In this document: in pieces, positions 11,975-24,239 of the stretch | How the letters are laid out: the number at the start of each line of letters is the position of its first letter | How positions within the stretch are numbered: position 1 is the stretch's first letter | Assembly: GCA_029224185.1 (NCBI GenBank) | Contig: CM055210.1 | Location: forward strand, 15,014,619-15,078,618 | Reading direction: 5' to 3' | From: Karalla daura | Lineage: Eukaryota; Chordata; Actinopteri; Chaetodontiformes; Leiognathidae | Length of the DNA: 64,000 nt | The notes under the pieces: generated by a model | Seen by the model: the letters and a program-made list of their open reading frames with translations, nothing else | What the model was told of the DNA's origin: nothing | Databases searched by the model: none | Translations under genes and position numbers: made by a program

Positions 11975-14750
11975 ATGAGCTGTCTGTGGTTTGCTTTGTG
12001 TCTGACTTGTCTCTTCTTGGGGGAAAGAGGTAAGATGCCTTTTATAACATCTAAATCTGTTGGTTTCACAAACTAGATTCACCTGACATGCTCTGTCTGG
12101 ATCTCTGTTCTCTTCAGGTCAGACGACTGAAGTCAAACCACTTGAAAATGTTCCCCAGCAGAGTAGATTTATATCAGCTCATGTTGGCAAGAGTGTGACT
12201 CTGGAATGTTTTCATGAGGGTGAGGCTTTGACGTTTTACTGGTATAAGCAAACTCTAGAACAAAGACTCAAATTGATCTGTAGGACATTTAAGCTTCTTG
12301 AAAACATTGTAATGTACAATGAATACAAGGAAAATACTCGCTTCATGGTACACAAAGAAGATAACAGAACTAATTTAAAAATCTCAGATTTAAAGATTTC
12401 AGACTCAGCTACTTACTACTGTGCTAGTGAGTCTGATTATGATTTGAGTTTCTCAGAGGGCATTACTGTCAGTGTGAAGGGTTCAGGACTGAACGTCCCA
12501 GTCTCAGTCCTTCACTCTCAGACCGTCCAGCCTGGAGGCTCCATCACTCTGAACTGTACAGTCTACACTGGAAACTGTGATGAAGAGCACAAGGTTTACT
12601 GGTTCAAAACCTCTGGTGAAGAACATCCAGGAATCATTTACACCCATGGATCCACCAACAACCACAGTGACAGGCAACAAACCCAACAGTGTGTCTACAA
12701 CTTACCAATGAGCAGTCTTGGTTCTTCTCATGCTGGGACCTACTACTGTGCTGTTGCCTCATGTGGACACATTGTGTTTGGAGACGGGACCAAAGTGGAC
12801 GTTGGAGGTAAGAGACATCAAGGAGCAGACTGTCTCATTAAATTAAACTGGAGAATTCCAGCACGCTAAAATTTCGAGTGCGCTCCAGGAAGTGTGCCCG
12901 TTGGTTCGCAGCACTTTGTCTGCCTATGGAATTTTTCACATTAATTTCAGGTTCTAATGTTTGGTTGTAGCACCTGCCTGGGGCCTATTGAGGGGCAGGG
13001 CCCAAAAGTAGCATTTCCCATTCATTTCTTATGGTGGGGCCTCCTATACAGGCCTCCTATAGCTGCAGCAGTGGAGTGATCTGAGGTTGCCATGACGACA
13101 GCTCCTGTCTGCAGACCCACGGCCCGAGTCTCTTTGACCAAAGTGTGTTTGAGAAGGTGCTGATGAAAAACCATACAACCTATCAACATGCAATTCGATA
13201 CACAAACAGACCACATTTTTCTTGAATTTTTTATATTAAAATGAAGTTTCTAAAGGAAAGTATGGCGAGGAAGCGGATGTTTGTTTGAGGGGTTCTGTTT
13301 TTCCCATTCATTCTTATGGGAAAAAACGAAATTGCGTAAGTGCTAAACACTTGGCTCTGTGGAGACAGCGCTTGCACCTATCTGGAATATGAGCACACCG
13401 TCACACAGGGGACGGTCTCAGAAAGGCCCTGATGCAATTTGGTGTGTGTACTATGAAAACTGAGGCCACAGTCATGAATAGAAGTGCAAATTTTAAGTTT
13501 GATCGCTGTGGTCAAAAAATGAATGGGGCCTTATGGAGAGAAGAGGCTGCGCTGGGCTGACTCTGAGGCTCGCCGTTTAAATTTTATAAGGTGCACAGGT
13601 TTATGGCCGGCATCGCCTGAGAGAGCACAAATTTACCTACAAAAGTGGAAAAAAGAGTTTGCCTATTGCTTATGGTGTGGCTGGAAGCAGCGTGAAAAGA
13701 GGAAAATGAGAGCTGACTTTTCAGCGATCCCAAACTGGCAGTTGGCCTCTCCCAGCTGTAGCTGCATGTAAAATGCCAAACCCACATGTTTTTGAGACGG
13801 TCTGGATGGAAAACCATACAAGGTATCAACACGCTGTCAGGTACAGGCAGGGAGGACAAGTTTTCCTGCGTTTTGAAGTTCGAATGAAGTTTCTACGTTA
13901 GTGTATGGCTCTACAGCGAATGTTTGTTTGAGGGTGATTTTTTAAATTTTCTCGTTTTTCCCAATCATTTCCAATGGGATTTTTTGCTCTTTCTGAGCAC
14001 TTTTTGGGCCCTGGCGGGAGGAAGAAGGCAGGACAACAACAGTGCTGAGATTCCAGGAGGACTATTTACGTGAAAGAGGAAATGATGAGTGCTCCATCTC
14101 TTTCAGCTGTAGGTGGGGATGACTCTCTGATGTTGGTGTATGTCTTGAGTGGAGCTTTGGTATTCACCACCATCCTGGTTGTTTTACTGGCTTACAAAAT
14201 ATACTCCATGAACAAGAGCTACACTTGCCGACACACAGGTAGGTTTACCTGTCACTTGTAAAAAGTTGAGCTGTTCCTGTTCAATCAATCTAATTTGTGA
14301 GTTCATACAGAGGCAGACATGGCTGTTGTCAGGCTCTACTACTCTATTACTTGCATGTAGAGATGCCATTATGCCCTGTGCTTCACTGCTCTTCTCAGCA
14401 CTTGCTTTGTGAATTCTGAAGAAGCCTTCTTTCTTTTGCTATGACCAGACTGCCAGACAGGACCCTCAGACGCCTCGGCTTCCAATGCACAAGTGAGTAT
14501 GATGAGTGAGAGTTGCTGTGCTGCTGAAGCTGTGAGTATCCAACCACAAGACAGCACGGGACACAAATAACACAACAGAGCAAAGACATGTTGCTATCAT
14601 GCAGCTAACCTTTCAAACTTCCATTCTCAGGGTTTACAAGATGCAGACGTCCTCCATTATGCTGCTGTGACAGTGAACAAGGCCAAAAGGTCAGGAAGAC
14701 AGAGGGATGACAAGAAGAAGGAATGTGTGTACTCCACTGTGAGGCAGTAG
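11975..14750 (+). CDS. nitr: N5: NITR with a 1.2-kb insertion in intron 2 (subfamily A)
   Basis: 344-residue product if intron 2 is spliced. Exons: 11975-12029, 12118-12807, 14113-14238, 14449-14492, 14631-14750. V has TLECFHEGE, FYWYKQTLEQ, DSATYYC and the end ASESDYDLSFSEG, which is the same end as N6 although the rest of V is like N7. I domain is the five-cysteine type, with SGEEHPG in place of SDEDHPG. Intron 2 is 1,305 nt because of the insert at 12845-14070, yet donor GTAAGAGA and acceptor CTGTAG remain. Tail VLHYAAV and ECVYSTV are intact. A small retroelement fragment sits 11 bp after the stop. Confidence 0.82.
12845..14070. mobile_element. Insert in N5 intron 2 (copy 1 of 2)
   Basis: 1,226-bp block absent from intron 2 of the other subfamily A genes and present with identical length in N7. 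It contains repeated CCCATTCATT and CTTATGGG type blocks. Its ends are imperfectly inverted: the left end has CTGGAGAATTCCAGCAC, and the right end reversed has TCCTGGAATCTCAGCAC. No convincing transposase is seen; the open frame at 13523-13771 has no recognised domain. Likely a non-autonomous element, class uncertain. About ten bases of the usual intron are missing at the site. Confidence 0.6.
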
Positions 14751-16112
14751 GACCGAGATCTGAGGTTTCTCCCCTTTTTTGAGGTTTCTCCCCTTTTTTT
14801 CCCTGTCAGGGTTTTTCTTGGGAGTTGTTCCTCAGCCTTTGCGAGGGTCTAAAGACAGGGGTTTTTTCACTATGTACACATTGTTGCTCTGCTTGTAAAG
14901 TGCTCTGAGATAACAGCTGTTATGATATGGCACTTAAAACAAATAAAAGTTGAGTTGAGTTGAGATCTTTACTCCGGGACATCTGAACGCATGAGGTGGT
15001 CAGGACTCTTCATGATAACTTAAAATGATCCTCACACTTTAAGCCCTCTCTGCTGTACTGTTTTAGAGTGATTAGTACCAGTGTTTAGTACCCAGTCTTC
15101 TTAGGTTTTAATCCATCTTCATCCTCAACAGCGGCAGTCTCTCTATTGTAGTTCAATAATTTCACTATCTTGGTCTTTAGACCAAGTCCTTGGGATGTTC
15201 CACTGACCGTTGACCTGTGTTACTTTGTTCTTGATTGTAAACCTGTGATGTGTTTTATGAAATAAACCTCCTGATTATCATAATGAGAGAGGAGCAATGA
15301 TGTTTGTCTTTGTCTGTGTGTGCCCAGTAGCCAAACCTGAGCTCTCTTCAGAGGTTGGACATGTTCTTGCTATGACTCCTCCCTTCTCCTCGCCCCCACT
15401 TTATTTAAGTGGTTTTGAACAGGAAGTACCTTCAGTGTTTTCATGCAGCAGTGTGTCTGCTCTGCCCTGACAGTATGCAGATCAGAGTCTAAAGTCAGAG
15501 ATTCTTTGAAATACATATAGTAGAGTTCTGTAGCACATTTCTACTTTGCTCTGCTACAAAGGATAAACTTTTCAGATTCCTGCAATTAAGTCATTTTAAC
15601 AAAATGTCTACTTTCATGTTTATGCATGTCATCAAATGCACTGCAGCACAGGTCAAACTGTTGTGTTCAGGGATCAATGTGTTCATGTTGGTGTGACCCT
15701 AAACATCCCCTCACATCCACACACAGTGACCCGGTACCTCTACATGACACATACAATAACATCATCATCTTCATCATCTTCATCGACCGAGTACTGCAGG
15801 TTACTGATGCAACCAGGATCAGGAAGTAGATATAACCATGGTGGTGTTTTATTCTGTTTAGAGTCTGAACTCCACATTCTCAGTGCTGCTCTGCAAGAAA
15901 ACACAATAGAAATCAGAAAATGAATAAAAGTGGAAACCTCTGAAATGTTACACTGACCTGAAGTCTCACAGTCTCAGGTTTCGATCCTGACTTCACTGTT
16001 TCCGCATCAGGACATTAGGCGGCACCTCTCATTAGCCAATCACACAAGAGTCCTCTCTCTAAAGAGCAGAGAGCGCACTGAGATTGATGTCATTCACGAC
16101 ATCTTCAACACC
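14751..16112 (+). promoter_or_regulatory. N5 3' end with retroelement insertion, and N6 upstream region
   Basis: A retroelement fragment lies at 14762-14961 (listed separately). AATAAA for N5 is at 15261-15266. The RUNX-ETS-like box is at 15409-15427, a CATCATCTT tract near 15758-15785, and CCAAT at 16036-16040. The upstream type is that of N2 and N3, not that of the flanking N5 and N7. Confidence 0.6.
14762..14961 (+). mobile_element. 3' fragment of a non-LTR-type retroelement with target-site duplication
   Basis: About 200 bp starting GAGGTTTCTCCCC and ending in an AAATAAAAGTTGAGTTGAGTT tail, flanked by direct repeats GAGATCT at 14755-14761 and 14962-14968. The paralogous site after N7 (around 21562) reads straight through GAGATCTTTACTCCGG with no insert, so the empty site is visible in the same window. 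The tail of short A-T-rich repeats and the 5' truncation fit LINE-mediated insertion. The element family is not named. Confidence 0.8.
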
Positions 16113-17632
16113 ATGAGCTGTCTGTGGTTTGCTTTGTATCTGGCTTGTCTCTTCTTGGGGGAAAGAGGTAAGATGCCTTTAACATCTAAATCTGTTGGTT
16201 TCACAAACTAGAATCAGCTGACATGCTCTGTCTGGATCTCTGTTCTCTTCAGGTCAGACGATCAATGTCAAACCACCTGAACATGTTCCCCAGCAGAGTA
16301 GGTTTATATCAGCTGATGTTGGAGAACAAGTGAGTCTCAGGTGGCTTTATCAGGGTGAGCACGTAAGGTTTTACTTGTGTAAGCAAACTCTGGACCAGTC
16401 ACTGAGGCCCATCTCTTTGTTCTATTGGCATCAAAAAACAGATATCTCAGTTGAAGAAGTTGAGGACGTTTCCCGCTTCATGATAAACCATAGCAAGGGT
16501 TTGATTGAGTTAATAATTTCAGATTTAAAGGTTTCAGACTCAGCTACTTTCTACTGTGCTAGTGAGTCTGATTATGATTTGAGTTTCTCAGAGGGCATTA
16601 CTGTCAGTGTGAAGGGTTCAGGACTGAACGTCCCAGTCTCAGTCCTTCACTCTCAGACCGTCCAGCCAGGAGGCTCCATCACTCTGAACTGTACAGTCTA
16701 CACTGGAAACTGTGATGAAGAGCACAAGGTTTACTGGTTCAAAACCTCTGATGAAGATCATCCAGGAATCATTTACACCCATGGATCCACCAACAACCAG
16801 AGTGACAGGCAACAAACCCAACAGTGTGTCTACAACTTACCAATGACCAGTCTTGGTTCTTCTCATGCTGGGACCTACTACTGTGCTGTTGCCTCATGTG
16901 GACACATTGTGTTTGGAGACGGGACCAAAGTGGACGTTGGAGGTAAGAGACGTCATGGAACAGACTGTCTCATCAAATTCAATGATCTGAGAGAGGAAAT
17001 CATGAGTGCTCCATCGTGTTCAGCTGCAGGTGGAGACATCTCTCTGATGGTGTATGTCTTGAGTGGAGCTTTGGTATTCACCACCATCCTGGCTGTTTTA
17101 CTGGCTTATAAATTATACTCCATGTACATAAAAAACAGCTGGACACACAGGTAGGGAAAACTGTCATTTGTTGTCAAAAGTTGAACTGTTCTTGTTGATC
17201 TAATACGTGAGTTCATAAATCGGTAGACATAGGTGTTGTCAGGCTCTACTACTCTAATACTTGCATGTAGAGATTCCATTATGCCCTGTGCTTCACTGCT
17301 CTTCTCAGCACTTGCTTTGTGAATTCTGAAGAAGCCTTCTTTCTTTTGCTATGACCAGACTGCCAGACAGGACCCTCAGACGCCTCGGCTTCCAATGCAC
17401 AAGTGAGTATGATGAGTGAGAGTTGCTGTGCTGCTGAAGCTGTGGGTATCCAACCACAAGGCAGCACCGGACACAAATAACACAACAGAGCAAAGACATG
17501 TTGCTAACATGCAGCTAACCTTTCAAACTTCCATTCTCAGGGTTTACAAGATGCAGACGTCCTCCATTATGCTGCTGTGACAATGAACAAGGCCAAAAGG
17601 TCAGGAAGACCGAGGGACGACACATGGAGTGA
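16113..17632 (+). CDS. nitr: N6: NITR with degenerate V core and frameshifted tail (no ITIM)
   Basis: Exons: 16113-16167, 16253-16942, 17030-17150, 17359-17402, 17541-17632; 333 residues if the usual sites are used. The first canonical V cysteine is Trp (SLRWLYQGE), and the core Trp-Tyr before KQ is Leu-Cys (FYLCKQ). The YYC-equivalent FYC and the whole I domain are intact. Exon 3 ends CTGGACACACAG, two bases shorter than in N1 (CTGGACACGCACAG), so it is 121 nt. Exons 4 and 5 are then read in a shifted frame, giving an Arg- and Cys-rich tail ending at TGA 17630-17632. The LHYAAV and CVYSTV sequences still exist in DNA up to 17660 but are out of frame. Either a decaying gene or a receptor without inhibitory signalling; a different donor could restore frame. 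Confidence 0.72.
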
Positions 17633-17660
17633 ATGTGTGTACTCCACTGTGAGGCAGTAG

Positions 17661-18782
17661 GACCGAGATCTTTGGGTCAGTTGAAGATATTTGGTCATTA
17701 CGAGGCTTTATGCTAAGTTTAAAGGATCCTCACACTTTAAGCCCTCTGTGCTGCACTGTTTTAGACTGATTCATTAGTATTTAGTTTACTTCCAGTGTTT
17801 AGTACCCAGTCTTCTTAGGTTTTATTCCATCTTCATCCTCAACAGCAGCAGTCTCTCTATTGTAGTTCAATAATTTCACCGCCTTGGTCTTTAGACCAAG
17901 TCCTTGGGATGTTCCACTGACCGTTGACCTGTGTTATTTTATTCTATGATGTAATACTCTGTTGTGTTTTCTGAAATAAACATCCTGATTATCATAATGA
18001 GAGAGGAGCAATGATGTTTGTCTTTGTCTGTGTGTGCCCAGTAGTCAAACCTGAGCTCTCTTCAGAGGTTGGACATGTTCTTGCTATGACTCCTCCCTTC
18101 TCCTCGCCCCCACTTTATTTAAGTGGTTTTGAACAGGAAGTACCTTCAGTGTTTCCATGCAGCAGTGTGTCTGCTCTGCCCTGACAGTATACAGATCAGA
18201 CTCTTTGAAATAAATTTAGTACAGTTCTGTAGCACATCTTTTCTATCAGCCATGGACGCTAAAGGTTTCTGAGTTATGTTAGAAACAAATTGTTTTTATT
18301 TAAGTTACATTATTCTAAATGCAGTTTCACACAGGTAAAACTGCAGCATTCAGGAACACACATCCTCATGTTGGAGTGACCATAAATTACCATCACATCC
18401 ACACACAGTGACCTGGTGCCTCTACATGACAGACCACCACCACCATCACCCAGTGCAGCATGCTGCTGGTGCAATCAGGATGAGGGAAGTATCAAATGTA
18501 ACAACAATAGTGTTTTATTCTGTAGCAATCACAAGTCCATGTTCTTAGAGTGGTGATCTCAATAACACAACACAATATAAGTAGTTACAGAGAAACCAGT
18601 GGAAGGATCTTAAATATTATAAATGACTGAAAATCTCACAATCAAAGGTTTCGATCATGACTTCACTGTTTCCACATCAGGACATTAGGCGGCACCTCTC
18701 GTTAGCCAATCATATGAGAGTCCTCTCTCTGAAGAGCAGAGAGCGTATTGAGATTGAAGGCATTCACAGCATATTCAACACC
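17661..18782 (+). promoter_or_regulatory. N6 3' end and N7 upstream region
   Basis: AATAAA at 17975-17980, RUNX-ETS-like box at 18123-18141, CACCACCACCATCACCC tract near 18433, and CCAAT at 18706-18710. Second upstream type. Confidence 0.6.
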
Positions 18783-21558
18783 ATGAGCTGTCTGTGGTTT
18801 GCTTTGTGTCTGACTTGTCTCTTCTTGGGGGAAAGAGGTAAGATGCCTTTTATAACATCTAAATCTGTTGGTTTCACAAACTAGAATCACCTGACATGCT
18901 CTGTCTGGATCTCTGTTCTCTTCAGGTCAGACGACTGATGTCAAACCACCTGAAAATGTTCCCCAGCAGAGTAGATTTATATCAGCTAATGTTGGCAAGA
19001 GTGTGACTCTGGGATGTTTTCATGAGGGTGAGGCTTTGACGTTTTACTGGTATAAGCAAACTCTAGAACAAAGACTCAAATTGATCTGTAAGGTATTTAA
19101 GCTTCTTGAAAACATTGTAATGTCCAATGAATTCAAGAACAATACTCGCTTCATGGTACACAAAGAAGATAACAGAAATAATTTAATAATCTCAGATTTA
19201 AAGATTTCAGACTCAGCTACTTTCTACTGTGCAAGTCGCTCTGGCTCTAATTTTAGTTTCTCAGAGGGCATTACTGTCAGTGTGAAGGGTTCAGGACTGA
19301 ACGTCCCAGTCTCAGTCCTTCACTCTCAGACCATCCAGCCTGGAGGCTCCATCACTCTGAACTGTACAGTCTACACTGGAAACTGTGATGAAGAGCACAA
19401 GGTTTACTGGTTCAAAACCTCTGGTGAAGAACATCCAGGAATCATTTACACTCATGGATCCACCAACAACCAGAGTGACAGGCAACAAACCCAACAGTGT
19501 GTCTACAACTTACCAATGACCAGTCTTGGTTCTTCTCATGCTGGGACCTACTACTGTGCTGTTGCCTCATGTGGACACATTGTGTTTGGAGACGGGACCA
19601 AAGTGGACATTGGAGGTAAGAGACATCAAGGAGCAGACTGTCTCATTAAATTAAACTGGAAAATTCCAGCACGCTAAAATTTCGAGAGCGCTCCAGGAAG
19701 TGTGCTCGTTGGTTCGCAGCACTTTGTCTGCCTTTGGAATTTTTCACATTAATTTCAGGTTCTAATGTTTGGTTGTGGCACCTGCCTGGGGCCTATTGAG
19801 GGGCAGGGCCCAAAAGTAGTATTTCCCATTCATTTCTGATGGCGGGGCCTCCTATACAGGCCTCCTTGAGCTGCAGCAGGGCAGTGATCTGAGGTTGCCA
19901 TGACGACAGCTCCTGTCTGCAGACCCACAGCCCGAGTCTCTTTGACCAAAGTGTGTTTGAGAAGGTGCTGATGAAAAACCATACAACCTATCAACATGCA
20001 ATTCGATACACAAACAGGGCACAAGTTTCTTGAATTTTTTAAATTAAAATGAAGTTTCTAGGGGAAAGTATGGCGAGGAAGCGGATGTTTGTTTGAGGGG
20101 TTCTGTTTTTCCCATTCATTCTTATGGGAAAAAACGAAATTGCGTAAGTGCTAAACACTTGGCTCTGTGGAGACAGCGCTTGCACCTATCTGGAATATGA
20201 GCACACCGTCACACAGGTGATGGTCTCAGAAAGGCCCTGATGCAATTTGGTGTGTGTACTATGAAAACTGAGGCCACAGTCATGAGTAGAAGTGCAAATT
20301 TTAAGTTTGATCGCTGTGGTCAGAAAATGAATGGAGGCTTATGGAGAGAAGAGGCTGCGCTGGGCTGACGATGAGGCTCGCCGTTTAAATTTTATAAGGT
20401 GCACAGGTTTATGGCCGGCATCGCCTGAAAGAGCACAAATTTACCTACAAAAGTGGGAAAAAGAGTTTGCCTACTGCTTATGGTGTGGCTGCGAGCAGCG
20501 TGAAAAGAGGAAAATGAGAGCTGACTTTTCAGCGATCCCAAACTGGCAGTTGGCCTCTCCCAGCTGTAGCTGCATGTAAAATGCCAAACCCACATGTTTT
20601 TGAGACGGTCTGGATGGAAAACCATACAAGGTATCAACACGCTGTCAGGTACAGGCAGGGAGGACAAGTTTTCCTGCGTTTTGAAGTTCGAATGAAGTTT
20701 CTACGTTAGTGTATGGCTCTACAGCGAATGTTTGTTTGAGGGTGATTTTTTAAATTTTCTCGTTTTTCCCAATCATTTCCAATGGGATTTTTTGCTCTTT
20801 CTGAGCACTTTTTGGGCCCTGGCGGGAGGAAGAAGGCAGGACAACAACAGTGCTGAGATTCCAGGAGGACTATTTACGTGAAAGAGGAAATGATGAGTGC
20901 TCCATCTCTTTCAGCTGTAGGTGGGGATGACTCTCTGATGTTGGTGTATGTCTTGAGTGGAGCTTTGGTATTCACCACCATCCTGGTTGTTTTACTGGCT
21001 TACAAAATATACTCCATGAACAAGAGCTACACTTGCCGACACACAGGTAGGTTTACCTGTCACTTGTAAAAAGTTGAGCTGTTCCTGTTCAATCAATCTA
21101 ATTTGTGAGTTCATACAGAGGTAGACATGGCTGTTGTCAGGCTCTACTACTCTAATACTTGCATATAGAGATACCATTATGCCCTGTGCTTCACTGCTCT
21201 TCTCAGCACTTGCTTTGTGAATTCTGAAGAAGCCTTCTTTCTTTTGCTATGACCAGACTGCCAGACAGGACCCTCAGACGCCTCGGCTTCCAATGCACAA
21301 GTGAGTATGATGACTGAGAGTTGCTGTGCTGCTGAAGCTGTGGGTATCCAACCACAAGGCAGCACGGGACACAAATAACACAACAGAGCAAAGACATGTC
21401 GCTAACATGCAGCTAACCTTTCAAACTTCCATTCTCAGGGTTTACAAGATGCAGACGTCCTCCATTATGCTGCTGTGACAGTGAACAAGGCCAAAAGGTC
21501 AGGAAGACCGAGGGATGACACATGGAGTGAATGTGTGTACTCCACTGTGAGGCAGTAG
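18783..21558 (+). CDS. nitr: N7: NITR with a 1.2-kb insertion in intron 2 (subfamily A)
   Basis: 344 residues if spliced. Exons: 18783-18837, 18926-19615, 20921-21046, 21257-21300, 21439-21558. V is the sister of N5 (FHEGEALTFYWYKQ, EDNRNNLIISDLK) but the V end is ASRSGSNFSFSEG. The canonical first cysteine sits in TLGCFHEGE. The I domain has SGEEHPG and ends GTKVDIGG. Intron 2 carries the same 1,226-bp insert as N5, at the same point. The membrane and tail exons are nearly the same as in N5; ITIM VLHYAAV and ITIM-like ECVYSTV are intact. Confidence 0.82.
19653..20878. mobile_element. Insert in N7 intron 2 (copy 2 of 2)
   Basis: Same length, boundaries and internal blocks as 12845-14070, with scattered substitutions. 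The shared position shows that it was inherited through duplication of an N5/N7 ancestor (or copied by conversion) rather than inserted twice. No transposase is recognised. Confidence 0.6.
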
Positions 21559-22687
21559 GACCGAGATCTTTACTCCGGGACATCTGAACGCATGAGGTGG
21601 TTAGGAGACTTCATGATAACTTAAATTGATCATCACACTTTAAGCCCTCTGTGCTGTACTGCTTTAGACTGATTCATTCGTATTTAGTTTACTTCCAGTG
21701 TTTAGTACCCAGTCTTCTTAGGTTTTATTCCATCTTCATCCTCAACAGCAGCAGTCTCTCTATTGTAGTTCAATAATTTCACCGTCTTGGTCTTTAGACC
21801 AAGTCCTTGGGATGTTCCACTGACCGTTGACCTGTGTTACTTTATTCTTGATTGTACACCTGTGATGTGTTTTATGAAATAAACATCCTGATTATCATAA
21901 TGAGAGAGGAGCAATGATGTTTGTCTTTGTCTGTGTGTGCCCAATAGTCAAACCTGAGCTCTCTTCAAAGGTTGGACATGTTCTTGCTATGACTCCTCCC
22001 TTCTCCTCGCCCCCACTTTATTTAAGTGGTTTTGAACAGGAAGTACCTTCAGTGTTTTCATGCAGCAGTGTGTCTGCTCTGCCCTGACAGTATACAGATC
22101 AGACTCTTTGAAATAAATTTAGTACAGTTCTGTAGCACATCTTTTCTATCATCAACCATGGACGCTAAAGGTTTCTGAATTATGTTAGACACAAATTGTT
22201 TTTATTTAAGTTACATTATTCTAAATGCAGTGTAGCACAGGTAAAACTGCAGCATTCAGGAACACACATCCTCATGTTGGAGTGACCATAAATTACCATC
22301 ACATCCACACACAGTGACCTGGTGCCTCTACATGACAGACCACCACCACCATCACCCAGTGCAGCATGTTGCTGGTGCAATCAGGATCAGGGAAGTATCA
22401 AATGTAACAACAATAGTGTTTTATTCTGTAGCAATCACAAGTCCATGTTCTTAGAGTGGTGATCTCAATAACACAGCACAATATAAGTAGCTACAGAGAT
22501 ACCAATGGAAGGATCTTAAATATTATACTGACCAAAGATCTCACAGTCAAAGGTTTCGATCATGACTTCACTGTTTCCACATCAGGACATTAGGCGGCAC
22601 CTCTCGTTAGCCAATCATATGAGAGTCCTCTCTCTAAAGAGCAGAGAGCGTATTGAGATTGAAGGCATTCACATCATCTTTTACACC
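21559..22687 (+). promoter_or_regulatory. N7 3' end and N8 upstream region
   Basis: AATAAA at 21878-21883, RUNX-ETS-like box at 22026-22044, CACCACCACCATCACCC tract near 22340, and CCAAT at 22611-22615. The start of this block is the empty site for the retroelement found after N5. Confidence 0.6.
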
Positions 22688-23981
22688 ATGAGCTGTCTGT
22701 GGTTTGCTTTGTGTCTGACTTGTCTCTTCTTGGGGGAAAGAGGTAAGTTGTCTTTTCTAATATCTAATCTGTTTAATTCTTAAACTAGAATCACCTGACA
22801 TGCTCTGTCTGGATCTCTGTTCTCTTCAGGTCAGACGACTGATGTCAAACCACCTGAACATGCTCCCCAGCAGAGTAGATTTATATCAGCTAATGTTGGT
22901 GAGGCTTTGACTCTGGAATGTTTTTATGAGGGTAAGGCTTTATTGTTTTACTGGTATAAGAAAACTCTGGAACAGAGACTACAGCTCATATGTCAGATGT
23001 ATAGACCTCAAAAGAAGAGCATCTTGTACGATGAATTCAAGCATACCTCTCGATTTCTGGTAGGCGCAGAAAGTAGTAGAAATCATTTAACAATCTTTGA
23101 TTTAAAGGTTTCAGACTCAGCGACTTACTTCTGTGCTAGTGGCTCTGGCTACGGTTTGAGTTTCTCAGAGGGCATTACTGTCAGTGTGAAGGGTTCAGGA
23201 CTGAACGTCCCAGTCTCAGTCCTTCACTCTCAGACCGTCCAACCAGGAGGCTCCATCACTCTGAACTGTACAGTCTACACTGGAAACTGTGATGAAGAGC
23301 ACAAGGTTTACTGGTTCAAAACCTCTGGTGAAGAACATCCAGGAATCATTTACACTCATGGATCCACCAACAACCACAGTGACAGGCAACAAACCCAACA
23401 GTGTGTCTACAACTTACCAATGACCAGTCTTGGTTCTTCTCATGCTGGGACCTACTACTGTGCTGTTGCCTCATGTGGACACATTGTGTTTGGAGACGGG
23501 ACCAAAGTGGACGTTGGAGGTAAGAGACGTCATGGAGCAGACTGTGTCATCAAATTCAATGACCTGACAGAGGAAATGATGAGTGTTCCATCGTGTTCAG
23601 CTGCAGGTGGAGACATGTCTCTGATGGTGTATGTCTTGAGTGGAGCTTTGGTATTCACCACCATCCTGGCTGTTTTACTGGCTTGTAAAACATACTCCAT
23701 GTACAAGAACAACAGCTGCCCACACACAGGTAGGCTAAACTGTCATTTGTTGTAAAAGGCTGACCTGTTCTTGTTGATCTAATACGTGAGTTCATACAGA
23801 GATAGACGTGGCTGTTGTCAGGCTCTACACCTTAAATACTTGCAAATAGAGATGCCATTATGCCCTGTGCTTCACTGCTCTTCTCTGCACTTGCTTTGTG
23901 AATTCTGAAGAAGCCTTCTTTCTTTTGCTATGACCAGACTGCCAGACAGGACCCTCAGACGCCTCGGCTTCCAATGCACAA
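22688..23981 (+). CDS. nitr: N8: NITR leader to spacer exons (exons 1-4)
   Basis: Exons 1 to 4 of N8: 22688-22742, 22830-23519, 23607-23729, 23938-23981. The reading frame continues into exon 5 (next entry) for a 343-residue product. V is the sister of N4 (FYWYKKTLEQRLQLICQMY) with the end ASGSGYGLSFSEG. Unlike N4, the I domain is the five-cysteine TGNC type with SGEEHPG, so the V and I halves have different affinities. The membrane segment has Cys in place of Tyr (VLLACKTYSM), a possible acylation site at the cytoplasmic boundary. Confidence 0.86.
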
Positions 23982-24119
23982 GTGAGTATGATGACTGAGA
24001 GTTGCTGTGCTGCTGAAGCTGTGGGTATCCAACCACAAGACAGCACGGGACACAAATAACACAACAGAGCAAAGACATGTCGCTCACATGCAGCTAACCT
24101 TTCAAACTTCCATTCTCAG

Positions 24120-24239
24120 GGTTTACAAGATGCAGACGTCCTCCATTATGCTGCTGTGACAGTGAACAAGGCCAAAAGGTCAGGAAGACAGAGGGACGAC
24201 AAGAAGAAGGAATGTGTGTACTCCACTGTGAGGCAGTAG
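24120..24239 (+). CDS. nitr: N8 exon 5: ITIM tail exon
   Basis: Last exon of N8, 120 nt, starting GGTTTACAAGATGCAGAC after CATTCTCAG and ending TAG. It encodes canonical ITIM VLHYAAV and ITIM-like ECVYSTV with a basic linker (RDDKKK), as in N2 and N5. Frame is maintained from exon 4 (phase 0). Confidence 0.86.
   Translation, partial: GLQDADVLHYAAVTVNKAKRSGRQRDDKKKECVYSTVRQ

Noticed and set aside
13523..13859. Open frames on both strands inside the intron 2 insert of N5 (and N7).
   Set aside because: Overlapping frames on opposite strands, no transposase motif recognised; conserved only because the element was duplicated.
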